DNA of 44,771 bases from an uncultured Sphingomonadales bacterium (lineage in GTDB: Bacteria > Pseudomonadota > Alphaproteobacteria > Sphingomonadales > Sphingomonadaceae): positions 1 through 44,771 of the forward strand of contig CAINGT010000026.1 of the NCBI GenBank assembly GCA_903848655.1, given 5' to 3'. The notes beneath the pieces were generated by a model. That model made no database searches. It saw only the letters and a list, made by a program, of their open reading frames with translations, and had not been told where the DNA came from. Numbering within the stretch: position 1 is the stretch's first letter; every line of letters begins with the position of its first letter. Below are positions 36,719-44,771 of the stretch, one piece after another. The translations under genes were made by a program, and so were the position numbers.

Positions 36719-38391
36719 CCGCGAACCCCCGCCTCGACAACACCCGCACCATCTACCCGGCGACCGGCACGACGCTTTCCGCCAAAAGCTGGCTGACCGA
36801 AGCGCCCTTGCGGATGCTGATGAACAATCTGCACCCCGATGTGGCCGAACGGCCCGAAGAACTCGTGGTCTATGGCGGGATTGGCCGCGCCGCGCGCGAC
36901 TGGGCGGCCTATGACACGATTGTCGCCACGCTGCGGCGGCTCAACGACGATGAAACGCTGCTGATCCAGTCGGGCAAGCCGGTTGGCGTGTTTCGCACCC
37001 ATGCCGATGCGCCGCGCGTGCTGATCGCCAATTCCAACCTCGTGCCGAAATGGGCGACGTGGGAGCATTTCAACGAACTCGATCGGCAGGGTCTGGCAAT
37101 GTACGGCCAGATGACCGCCGGTTCGTGGATCTATATCGGCACGCAAGGCATCGTGCAGGGCACGTATGAAACGTTCGTCGAAATGGGCCGCCAGCACTAT
37201 GGCGGCGATCTGGCGGGCCGCTGGCTCCTGACCGCAGGGCTTGGCGGCATGGGCGGCGCGCAACCGCTGGCGGCGGTGATGGCCGGGGCGAGTTGCCTTG
37301 CCATCGAATGTCAGGCCAGCCGGATCGACATGCGGCTGCGCACCGGCTATCTCGACCGCAGCGCCGCCACGCTCGACGAAGCGATGGCGATCATCACCGC
37401 CGCCAATGCCGCGCGCCAGCCGGTCTCGGTCGGGTTGCTGGGCAATGCCGCCGAAATCCTGCCCGAAATGCTCGCGCGTGGCATTGTGCCCGACTTGCTG
37501 ACCGATCAGACATCGGCGCACGACCCGATCAACGGCTATCTCCCCGCCGGATGGAGCGTGGCCGAATGGGTGGACAAGCGCGAACGCGAACCCGCAGTGG
37601 TGGCACACGCGGCCAAAGCGAGCATGGCGCGCCATGTCGAAGCCATGCTCGAATTTCAGCGCCGTGGCGTGCCGACCACCGATTATGGCAACAATATCCG
37701 CCAGGTCGCACTCGATGAAGGGGTGATCGGCGCATTCGGCTTTCCCGGTTTTGTCCCCGCCTATATCCGCCCGCTGTTCTGCCGGGGCATCGGTCCGTTT
37801 CGCTGGGTGGCGCTGTCGGGCGATCCCGAAGACATCTACAAGACCGACGCCAAAGTGAAGGAATTGATCCCCGATAACCCGCACTTGCACCGCTGGCTCG
37901 ACATGGCGCGCGAAAAGATCCGCTTTCAGGGCTTGCCCGCGCGCATTTGCTGGGTCGGTCTGGGGGATCGTCACCGGCTCGGCCTGGCGTTCAACGCAAT
38001 GGTCGCATCGGGCGAAGTGAAAGCGCCCATCGTCATCGGCCGCGATCACCTTGACAGCGGATCGGTCGCCAGCCCCAACCGCGAAACCGAAGCAATGGCC
38101 GATGGATCGGACGCGGTGTCCGACTGGCCACTGCTCAACGCGCTGCTCAACACCGCCAGCGGCGCGACGTGGGTGTCACTGCACCACGGCGGCGGCGTTG
38201 GGATGGGCTATTCGCAGCATTCGGGCATGGTCATCGTTGCCGATGGCACACCCGAAGCGGCCAAGCGGCTCGAACGCGTGTTGTGGAACGACCCGGCGAC
38301 CGGCGTCATGCGCCACGCCGACGCCGGCTATGCACTGGCACGCGACTGCGCGGCGGACAAAGGTCTCGACCTGCCCGGCATCATGGGCTGA
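36715..38391 (+). CDS. hutU: urocanate hydratase HutU
   Basis: This is a 558-residue NAD+-dependent enzyme that converts urocanate to imidazolone propionate, step two. Typical sequences include [21 protein letters not shown] near the N-terminus, [12 protein letters not shown] in the nucleotide-binding region, [24 protein letters not shown] sequence with the conserved substrate arginine, and [13 protein letters not shown] in the C-terminal part. The length is normal. It starts within the hutG stop (ATGA) and ends the plus-strand operon. Confidence 0.97.
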   Translation: MTANPRLDNTRTIYPATGTTLSAKSWLTEAPLRMLMNNLHPDVAERPEELVVYGGIGRAARDWAAYDTIVATLRRLNDDETLLIQSGKPVGVFRTHADAPRVLIANSNLVPKWATWEHFNELDRQGLAMYGQMTAGSWIYIGTQGIVQGTYETFVEMGRQHYGGDLAGRWLLTAGLGGMGGAQPLAAVMAGASCLAIECQASRIDMRLRTGYLDRSAATLDEAMAIITAANAARQPVSVGLLGNAAEILPEMLARGIVPDLLTDQTSAHDPINGYLPAGWSVAEWVDKREREPAVVAHAAKASMARHVEAMLEFQRRGVPTTDYGNNIRQVALDEGVIGAFGFPGFVPAYIRPLFCRGIGPFRWVALSGDPEDIYKTDAKVKELIPDNPHLHRWLDMAREKIRFQGLPARICWVGLGDRHRLGLAFNAMVASGEVKAPIVIGRDHLDSGSVASPNRETEAMADGSDAVSDWPLLNALLNTASGATWVSLHHGGGVGMGYSQHSGMVIVADGTPEAAKRLERVLWNDPATGVMRHADAGYALARDCAADKGLDLPGIMG

Positions 38392-38690
38392 TCCCAATCC
38401 CAGGCTGGCCAGCACTTCCGCGCCGGTGGGCGATACGAATGCGGTCTTGCCAGCATCGGTTGACGTGATAGCGGTAGCGGGGGGCGCAACGGGCGTTCTT
38501 TTTAGGCCGTCTGGTGATTGGCTGCTTGTAAGGGGGGCTGGTGCTGGCCTAACCTTTGCGGGGGAAAGGGTAAAGCCATGGGGTTACCGGGGCAATCGCC
38601 GGACACGTGGCACTGCTGCAAGGGCTGTGACCAATCGTTGCGCAACGGCGGATCATCCGTCCGTGCAACCCTGCCAAGGAACCGCGCTGC
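38392..38690. other. 299-base intergenic region, hutU to glgP
   Basis: I see no gene, no strong hairpin with T-run and no convincing promoter pair in this stretch. Frames here are extensions of out-of-frame readings. It must contain the end of the hut transcript and the start of the glgP transcript. The only clear signal is AAGGA about ten bases before the glgP ATG. Confidence 0.6.
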
Positions 38691-41114
38691 ATGAGCCTTG
38701 ACGTCCCGATGAGCCGCCGGTCAAAGGCCGCCGAAATCGATGTGCATATCGTCGATGTCTTGCGTCATCGCGTGGGCAAAGATGAACGCGCGGCCAAGCC
38801 GCATGACTGGTATACGGCCACGGTCTATGCCTTGCGCGATGCGATTATCGACGTGTGGATGGAATCGACGCGCGAAACATATGCCAAAGGCGGCAAGCGG
38901 GTCTATTATCTGAGCCTCGAATTCCTGATCGGGCGGCTGTTGCGCGATGCGCTGACCAATATGGGCCTGACGCGCGAGATGGAAAAGGCACTGCGCGATC
39001 ACGGGCTCGACCTTGGCGCGCTCGAAGAGCTGGAACCCGATGCCGCGCTCGGCAATGGCGGGCTGGGGCGGTTGGCGGCCTGTTTCATGGAAAGCCTCGC
39101 CAGTCTCGACATCCCGGCTTATGGCTATGGCATTCGATACAAGAACGGCATGTTCCGCCAGCGCATCGACGATGGCTGGCAGGTCGAACTGCCCGAAACC
39201 TGGCTGAGCCATGGCAACCCGTGGGAATTTCCGCGCCGCGAAAGCGCCTATCTGATCGGGTTCGGCGGCGAAGTGGTGGATCGCGGCGATGCGGTCGAAT
39301 GGATTCCCGCCGAACAAGTCGAAGCCAGCGCCTATGACACCCCGGTCGTCGGCTGGCGCGGCAAACGCGTCAACACGTTGCGGCTGTGGACCGCGCGCTC
39401 GCTCGATCCGATCCGGCTCGACCGGTTCAACGCGGGCGATCACGTCGGCGCGCTGGCCGAAGAGGCGCGCGCCGATGCCTTGGTGCGTGTGCTCTACCCT
39501 GCCGACAACACGCCTTCGGGGCAGGAATTGCGGCTGCGGCAAGAGTTCTTTTTTACCGCCGCCTCGATCCAGGATATCGTGCGCCGCCATGTCCAGTTCC
39601 ACGGCGATGTGCGGACTTTGCCGGACAAGGCCGCCATCCAGTTGAACGATACGCATCCTTCGGTGGCGGTGGCCGAACTGATGCGGCTGCTGGTTGATAT
39701 TCACGGGCTGGAATTCAACGCGGCGTGGGATATCACGCGCCAGACCATCGGCTATACCAATCACACGTTGTTGCCCGAAGCGCTCGAATCGTGGCCTTTG
39801 CCGCTGTTCGAACGGCTGCTGCCGCGCCACATGCAGATCATCTATGCGATCAACAGCCGGGTCTTGCGCGAAGCGCGGCGCGCGGGGCTGTCCGACGCGC
39901 AGATTTCCGCGATCAGCCTGATCGACGAACATGGCGAACGGCGCGTGCGGATGGCCAATCTGGCATTTGTCGGCGCGCACAGCGTCAACGGCGTGGCGGC
40001 GCTGCACACCGATCTGATGAAGACGACGGTGTTTGCCGATCTCAACGCGCTGTACCCCACGCGCATCAACAACAAGACCAATGGCGTTACCCCGCGCCGC
40101 TGGCTGCTCAAATGCAATCCCGACCTTGTCGCGGTGCTGCGCGATGCGATTGGCGATGCATTTCTCGATGATGCCGAAAAGCTGACCGATCTCAATGCGC
40201 TGGCCGATGATCGCGCGCTGGGCGAACGCATTGCCGAAGTCAAACGGTCGAACAAAGTCGCGCTGGCCGGGCATCTCAAGGCGCTGACCGGAGTACGGCT
40301 CGATCCCGATGCGCTGTTCGATGTGCACATCAAGCGCATCCATGAATACAAGCGGCAGTTGCTCAATCTGATCGAGACGGTGGCGCTCTATGACCAGATC
40401 CGCAGCCATCCCGAACGCGACTGGGTGCCCCGGGTGAAGATTTTCGGCGGCAAGGCGGCACCCAGCTATCACAATGCCAAACTGATCATCAAACTGGCCA
40501 ACGACATCGCGCGGCGGATCAATTCCGATCCTTCGGTTGGCGGGCTGCTCAAAGTGGTGTTCGTGCCCAATTACAATGTAACGCTCGCCGAACGGCTGAT
40601 CCCGGCAGCGGATTTGTCCGAACAGATTTCCACCGCCGGGATGGAGGCGTCGGGCACCGGCAATATGAAATTCGCGCTCAACGGGGCGCTGACCATCGGC
40701 ACGCTCGATGGCGCGAATATCGAGATCAAGGACCGCGTGGGCGATGCCAATATCGCGATCTTTGGCCTGACCGCCGACGCGGTGATCGAGGCGCGCGCCA
40801 ACGGCTATAACCCGCGCGCGGTGATCGAACAGTCGCGCGAATTGCGGCAGGCGATTTCGGCCATTGCCAGCGGCGTGTTCAGCCCCGATGATCCGGATCG
40901 CTATGCCGGATTGATGGGTGGGTTGTATGACAGCGACTGGTTCATGGTTGCGGCGGATTTTGACAGCTATCACGCCGCGCAACGCAGCATCGATGCACGC
41001 TGGGAAGACAAGGCGGCATGGCGCGCAAGCGCGATCCGAAATATTGCCAATGTCGGGTGGTTTTCGTCGGATCGCACGATCCGCGAATATGCCCGCGATA
41101 TCTGGGGGGTGTAA
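38691..41114 (+). CDS. glgP: glycogen/starch phosphorylase
   Basis: This is an 807-residue PLP-dependent glycosyltransferase (GT35) that releases glucose 1-phosphate from alpha-1,4-glucan ends. GNGGLGRLAACFMESLA near residue 122 and the cofactor motif EASGTGNMKFALNGA, with PLP lysine Lys660, are diagnostic. The length is usual for bacterial GlgP/MalP. The ATG has AAGGA upstream; a second ATG six codons later is possible. It opens a plus-strand glycogen cluster with glgB and glgC. A REP pair in the 168-base gap before glgB may separate expression of degradation from synthesis. Confidence 0.96.
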   Translation: MSLDVPMSRRSKAAEIDVHIVDVLRHRVGKDERAAKPHDWYTATVYALRDAIIDVWMESTRETYAKGGKRVYYLSLEFLIGRLLRDALTNMGLTREMEKALRDHGLDLGALEELEPDAALGNGGLGRLAACFMESLASLDIPAYGYGIRYKNGMFRQRIDDGWQVELPETWLSHGNPWEFPRRESAYLIGFGGEVVDRGDAVEWIPAEQVEASAYDTPVVGWRGKRVNTLRLWTARSLDPIRLDRFNAGDHVGALAEEARADALVRVLYPADNTPSGQELRLRQEFFFTAASIQDIVRRHVQFHGDVRTLPDKAAIQLNDTHPSVAVAELMRLLVDIHGLEFNAAWDITRQTIGYTNHTLLPEALESWPLPLFERLLPRHMQIIYAINSRVLREARRAGLSDAQISAISLIDEHGERRVRMANLAFVGAHSVNGVAALHTDLMKTTVFADLNALYPTRINNKTNGVTPRRWLLKCNPDLVAVLRDAIGDAFLDDAEKLTDLNALADDRALGERIAEVKRSNKVALAGHLKALTGVRLDPDALFDVHIKRIHEYKRQLLNLIETVALYDQIRSHPERDWVPRVKIFGGKAAPSYHNAKLIIKLANDIARRINSDPSVGGLLKVVFVPNYNVTLAERLIPAADLSEQISTAGMEASGTGNMKFALNGALTIGTLDGANIEIKDRVGDANIAIFGLTADAVIEARANGYNPRAVIEQSRELRQAISAIASGVFSPDDPDRYAGLMGGLYDSDWFMVAADFDSYHAAQRSIDARWEDKAAWRASAIRNIANVGWFSSDRTIREYARDIWGV

Positions 41115-41128
41115 AGCGGGGGGGGACT

Positions 41129-41256
41129 AAAGCCCCTCCCCTTCAGGGGAGGGGTTGGGGTGGGGGCTGCCCCCAAGCACGCACCCAGCCGATAGCCCCC
41201 ACCCAACCGATTGCCCCCACCCCCAACCCCCTCCCCTGAAGAGGAGGGGGCATTAA
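41129..41256. repeat. REP pair between glgP and glgB
   Basis: Two oppositely oriented REP-like hairpins: 41133-41141 pairs perfectly with 41146-41154, and a second unit covers 41213-41256 with one mismatch. They are separated by about 45 bases that are themselves C/G-rich. They make up most of the glgP-glgB gap and resemble the pairs at 127-245 and 17091-17205. Confidence 0.78.
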
Positions 41257-41282
41257 GAACCACGGGAGAGGACCAACCCACA

Positions 41283-43454
41283 ATGCAGCCGCCGGCCGCC
41301 GCCATTGCCGCCTTGCTCGATGGCACCCATGCCGATCCCTTTGCCATGCTGGGGCTGCATCCGGGTCCGGCGGGCGGCTTTGCCCGCGCGCTGTTGCGCG
41401 GCGCGGCCGAGGCAGAGGCGTTCAGCCTTGATGGTACCGCGCTCGGGACAATGACGTGCGTCGATCCGCGCGGGCTGTTTGAGGCGCGGATCGATGCCGC
41501 GCGCCAGCCTTTGCGCTATCACTGCCGCAATGGCGAACACACATGGTGGCTGACCGATGCGTATTCGTTCGGCCCGGTGCTGGGGCCGACCGATGATTTC
41601 CTGATTGGCGAAGGCACGCATTTCCGGCTGTTCGACAAATTGGGCGCGCATGTCATCGACCACGAAGGCGCGCGCGGGGTGCATTTTGCGGTCTGGGCAC
41701 CCAATGCCGCGCGCGTCGCGGTGGTGGGCGATTTCAACGACTGGGACGCGCGCATCCATCCCTTTCGCCGCCGCACCGATACCGGCATCTGGGAACTGTT
41801 CGTGCCCGATATCGGCGAAGGGCGCGCTTACAAGTTTCACATCACCGCCGCCGATGGCACGGTGCAGCCGCTCAAGGCCGATCCGTTCGCGTTCGCGTCA
41901 GAGCTGCGCCCTGCCACTGCCTCGATCGTCGCCGCGCCGGGCAAGCCCGAATGGGGCGATGCCGCGCACCGCGCGCATTGGGCCAGGACCGATCCGCGCC
42001 GGGTGCCGATATCGATCTATGAAGTCCACCCCGGTTCGTGGCGGCGGCCACCGGGACGCGAGTTTCCGACGTGGGATGAACTGGCCGACCAGTTGATCGC
42101 TTATGTCGTCGATATGGGCTTTACCCACATCGAATTCATGCCGGTCAGCGAACATCCTTATGATCCGAGCTGGGGCTATCAGACCACCGGGCTCTATGCG
42201 CCGACCGCGCGGTTTGGCGGGCCGGACGGGTTTGCGCGGTTTGTCGATGGCGCGCACCGCGCCGGGATCGGCGTGCTGATCGACTGGGTGCCCGCGCATT
42301 TCCCCACCGATGCGCACGGGCTGGCGCGGTTTGATGGCACCAGTCTGTATGAACATGCCGATCCACGGCAGGGCTTTCACCCCGACTGGAACACCGCGAT
42401 CTACAATTTCGGGCGGCGCGAGGTGGAATCGTTTCTCGTCAACAATGCGCTGTTCTGGTCCGAAGTCTATCACGTGGACGGGCTGCGCGTCGATGCCGTC
42501 GCTTCGATGCTCTACCGCGATTATTCGCGCGCGGCGGGTGAATGGATTCCCAACGACGCGGGCGGGCGCGAAAACTGGGAAGCGGTGCGGTTTTTGCAGG
42601 CGATGAACCGCGCGGTCTATGGCCAGCATCCCGGCACGATCACGCTGGCCGAAGAAAGCACGTCGTGGCCCGGCGTGTGCCAACCGGTCCATGCCGGGGG
42701 GCTGGGGTTCGGGTTCAAATGGAACATGGGCTTCATGCACGACACGCTGCAATATATGGCGCGTGATCCGGTGCACCGGCGCTATCATCACGACGAGATC
42801 ACCTTCGGGCTGGTCTATGCCTTTGCCGAAAACTTTGTGCTGCCGCTGAGCCATGATGAAGTGGTGCATGGCAAAGGCTCGCTGATCGCCAAGATGAGCG
42901 GCGATGACTGGCAGAAATTCGCCAATCTGCGCGCCTATTACGGGCTGATGTGGGGCTATCCGGGCAAAAAGCTGCTGTTCATGGGGCAGGAATTTGCCCA
43001 GCGGCGCGAATGGAGCGAAGCGCGCGAGCTGGACTGGCACCTGCTGGCGCATGATCCGCATCGCGGGGTGCAAGGCTGGGTGCGCGATCTCAACCGCGCT
43101 TATGCCCGGCTGCCCGCGCTGCACGCACGCGATTGCGAGGCCGAAGGGTTCCGCTGGCTGGTGGTCGATGATGTCGCCGCCAGCGTGTTCGCGTGGGTGC
43201 GCATGGCCCCGGAGGCCAATCCGGTGGCGGTGGTCAGCAATTTTACCCCGACGCTGCACGCGCATTACCGCCTGCCGCTGCCGCATGATGGCGTGTGGCG
43301 CGAAGTGCTCAACAGCGATGCCGCCTTGTACGGCGGATCGGGGCAGGGCAATCTGGGCGCGGTAACAGCGCACGACGGCGCGGCGCTGGTGGTGCTGCCG
43401 CCGCTGGCGACGGTACTGTTTGAATTTACGGGTAGCGGTGACACTCAAGCGTGA
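41283..43454 (+). CDS. glgB: 1,4-alpha-glucan branching enzyme
   Basis: This is a 723-residue GH13 branching enzyme that makes the alpha-1,6 branches of glycogen. An N-terminal N1 domain is followed by a CBM48 ([21 protein letters not shown], near residues 138-158) and the catalytic barrel. The nucleophile is Asp404 in [11 protein letters not shown], the acid/base Glu457 is in LAEESTSWP, and the transition-state aspartate is in [15 protein letters not shown]. Asp404 and Glu457 are 53 apart, as in the E. coli enzyme. The ATG at 41283 was preferred to a TTG 24 codons upstream that lies in the REP. glgC follows after 10 bases. Confidence 0.97.
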   Translation: MQPPAAAIAALLDGTHADPFAMLGLHPGPAGGFARALLRGAAEAEAFSLDGTALGTMTCVDPRGLFEARIDAARQPLRYHCRNGEHTWWLTDAYSFGPVLGPTDDFLIGEGTHFRLFDKLGAHVIDHEGARGVHFAVWAPNAARVAVVGDFNDWDARIHPFRRRTDTGIWELFVPDIGEGRAYKFHITAADGTVQPLKADPFAFASELRPATASIVAAPGKPEWGDAAHRAHWARTDPRRVPISIYEVHPGSWRRPPGREFPTWDELADQLIAYVVDMGFTHIEFMPVSEHPYDPSWGYQTTGLYAPTARFGGPDGFARFVDGAHRAGIGVLIDWVPAHFPTDAHGLARFDGTSLYEHADPRQGFHPDWNTAIYNFGRREVESFLVNNALFWSEVYHVDGLRVDAVASMLYRDYSRAAGEWIPNDAGGRENWEAVRFLQAMNRAVYGQHPGTITLAEESTSWPGVCQPVHAGGLGFGFKWNMGFMHDTLQYMARDPVHRRYHHDEITFGLVYAFAENFVLPLSHDEVVHGKGSLIAKMSGDDWQKFANLRAYYGLMWGYPGKKLLFMGQEFAQRREWSEARELDWHLLAHDPHRGVQGWVRDLNRAYARLPALHARDCEAEGFRWLVVDDVAASVFAWVRMAPEANPVAVVSNFTPTLHAHYRLPLPHDGVWREVLNSDAALYGGSGQGNLGAVTAHDGAALVVLPPLATVLFEFTGSGDTQA

Positions 43455-43464
43455 GGCACGAGGG

Positions 43465-44730
43465 ATGAGGGACAGGACACTGGAGCAGCCATTGGCGCGT
43501 GATGCGATGGCCTATGTTTTGGCGGGCGGACGCGGCAGCCGGCTGAAAGAATTGACTGATAACCGCGCCAAACCGGCGGTCTATTTCGGCGGGGTCAGCC
43601 GGATCATCGACTTTGCGCTGTCCAACGCGCTCAATTCGGGGATTCGCCGGATCGGCGTCGCCACGCAGTACAAAGCGCATTCGCTGATCCGCCATATGAA
43701 CCGCGCGTGGAACTTTCTGCGGCCCGAACGCAACGAAAGCTTTGACATTCTGCCCGCGTCGCAGCGCATTTCCGAACAGATGTGGTACGAAGGCACTGCC
43801 GATGCGGTGTTTCAGAATATCGACATTATCGAAAGCCACGCGCCCAAATATATGGTGATCCTGGCGGGCGATCATATTTACAAGATGGACTACGAATTGA
43901 TGCTGCGCCAGCACGTCAATTCGGGTGCGGATGTCACCATCGGCTGTCTGGTCGTGCCCAAACTCGAAGCGACCGGGTTTGGCGTGATGGCGGTGGACAA
44001 AGCCAGCCGGATCACCGCTTTTGTCGAAAAACCCGCCGATCCACCGACGATCCCCGGCGATGATGCGCACAGTCTGGCATCGATGGGGATCTATGTGTTT
44101 GAAACGCGGTTCCTGTTCGAACAGTTGCGGCGTGATGCGGCAACGCCGGGATCGACGCGCGATTTCGGCAACGACATCATCCCTTATATCGTCAAGCACG
44201 GCACAGCGGTGGCGCACAAATTTACCGACAGTTGCATCCGCGCCGCCGAACAGATCGGCGAATACTGGCGCGATGTCGGCACGCTCGATGCTTATTTCGA
44301 TGCCAATCTCGATCTCACCGATACGGTGCCAAAGCTGAATATGTATGACCGCGACTGGCCGATCTGGACCGACCAGATCGTCGCCGCCCCGGCCAAATTC
44401 GTGCACGATCAGGACGGACGGCGCGGCATGGCGATATCGTCGCTAATCAGTCAGGATTGCATCGTGTCGGGCGCGCTGGCGCGGCGCAGCCTGTTGTTCA
44501 CCGGGGTCAAGATGGGGTCGTTTTCTGCGGTCGAAGAAGGCGTGATCTTGCCCTATTGCAATATCGGGCGCGGCGCGCGGCTCAAACGCGTGATCCTCGA
44601 TTCGGGCGTGCGCATCCCCGAAGGGCTGGTGGTGGGCGAAGACCCCGAACTCGACGCACGCCGCTTTCGCCGCACCGAACAGGGCGTGTGCCTGATTACC
44701 AAGGCGATGGTGCAGGCGCTCGATGCGTAG
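43465..44730 (+). CDS. glgC: glucose-1-phosphate adenylyltransferase
   Basis: This is a 421-residue enzyme that forms ADP-glucose, the committed step of bacterial glycogen synthesis. The N-terminal nucleotidyltransferase domain has [23 protein letters not shown] (about 12-34), the tetramer segment [12 protein letters not shown], and [13 protein letters not shown]. The C-terminal part is a left-handed beta helix ([20 protein letters not shown]). The ATG at 43465 has GAGG eight bases upstream; a longer TTG frame overlaps glgB and is less likely. The gene is complete. glgA would be expected next but is beyond the window. Confidence 0.96.
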   Translation: MRDRTLEQPLARDAMAYVLAGGRGSRLKELTDNRAKPAVYFGGVSRIIDFALSNALNSGIRRIGVATQYKAHSLIRHMNRAWNFLRPERNESFDILPASQRISEQMWYEGTADAVFQNIDIIESHAPKYMVILAGDHIYKMDYELMLRQHVNSGADVTIGCLVVPKLEATGFGVMAVDKASRITAFVEKPADPPTIPGDDAHSLASMGIYVFETRFLFEQLRRDAATPGSTRDFGNDIIPYIVKHGTAVAHKFTDSCIRAAEQIGEYWRDVGTLDAYFDANLDLTDTVPKLNMYDRDWPIWTDQIVAAPAKFVHDQDGRRGMAISSLISQDCIVSGALARRSLLFTGVKMGSFSAVEEGVILPYCNIGRGARLKRVILDSGVRIPEGLVVGEDPELDARRFRRTEQGVCLITKAMVQALDA

Positions 44731-44755
44731 CGGGGCAGGCATTCCATGGTTAGCT

Positions 44756-44771
44756 CCTCCCCCTTTGGGGG
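44756..44771. repeat. REP-like hairpin cut by the window end
   Basis: A CCTCCCCC-TTT-GGGGG stretch identical in its visible part to the hairpin at 33026-33044. It lies 25 bases after glgC, and the right arm is truncated by the end of the window. Confidence 0.6.

Noticed and set aside
38721..40982. 753-codon open frame opposite glgP
   Set aside because: Same type of shadow; the plus strand is an unambiguous phosphorylase, and the antisense translation shows only compositional bias.

Overview
The window reads as chromosomal DNA of an alphaproteobacterium, most probably of the order Sphingomonadales (Novosphingobium/Sphingomonas-like). The evidence is uniformly high GC, a serine palmitoyltransferase with its own acyl carrier protein and a ceramide-synthase-like GNAT protein, a large TonB-dependent receptor, a TPR-sulfotransferase, and abundant GC-rich intergenic palindromes. 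There are no rRNA or tRNA genes, CRISPR arrays, transposases or phage genes.

Layout. 1-436 is non-coding and holds a 283-bp element bounded by inverted repeats with two REP-type hairpins inside. 437-3927 is a sphingolipid locus (acyl carrier protein, spt, probable bacterial ceramide synthase) interrupted by a convergent YqaA/DedA-like membrane protein. 3982-6877 carries hup and lon on the minus strand. 7125-8990 is a chemoreceptor. 9094-12156 holds a class III aminotransferase divergent from a GntR/FadR-type regulator, followed by a phytanoyl-CoA-dioxygenase-like protein. 12300-14033 encodes an exported amidohydrolase. 14018-19647 (minus strand) is an aromatic/aralkylamine dehydrogenase cluster with TTQ cofactor: large subunit, MauE, MauD, light subunit, cytochrome c, then XdhC-like and MocA-like proteins. 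Upstream of it lies a TonB-dependent receptor (19870-22341), divergent from a TPR-sulfotransferase (22562-24583). 24590-28031 contains the ion transporters kup and nhaA.

28028-38391 is a complete histidine utilisation region. hutI-hutH-hutG-hutU run on the plus strand and hutF-POT transporter-hutC on the minus strand, with a palindromic candidate HutC operator between them. Together they encode the five-step route histidine -> urocanate (HutH) -> imidazolone propionate (HutU) -> formiminoglutamate (HutI) -> formylglutamate (HutF) -> glutamate plus formate (HutG). Beside it, a HutH paralogue is coupled to nhaA by a GTGA overlap. It lacks exactly the Ala-Ser-Gly tripeptide that makes the MIO electrophile and is the most unusual protein here. 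38691-44730 is a glycogen cluster, glgP-glgB-glgC.

Two families of intergenic repeats run through the window. One is REP-like GC-rich hairpins, often in oppositely oriented pairs, found between genes and inside operons. The other is a 105-bp two-hairpin element with two full copies and one truncated copy. One copy supplies the last 29 residues and stop codon of the MocA-like protein, another supplies the stop codon of the aminotransferase. The first hairpin shows a compensatory base-pair change between copies, so its structure appears to be maintained.
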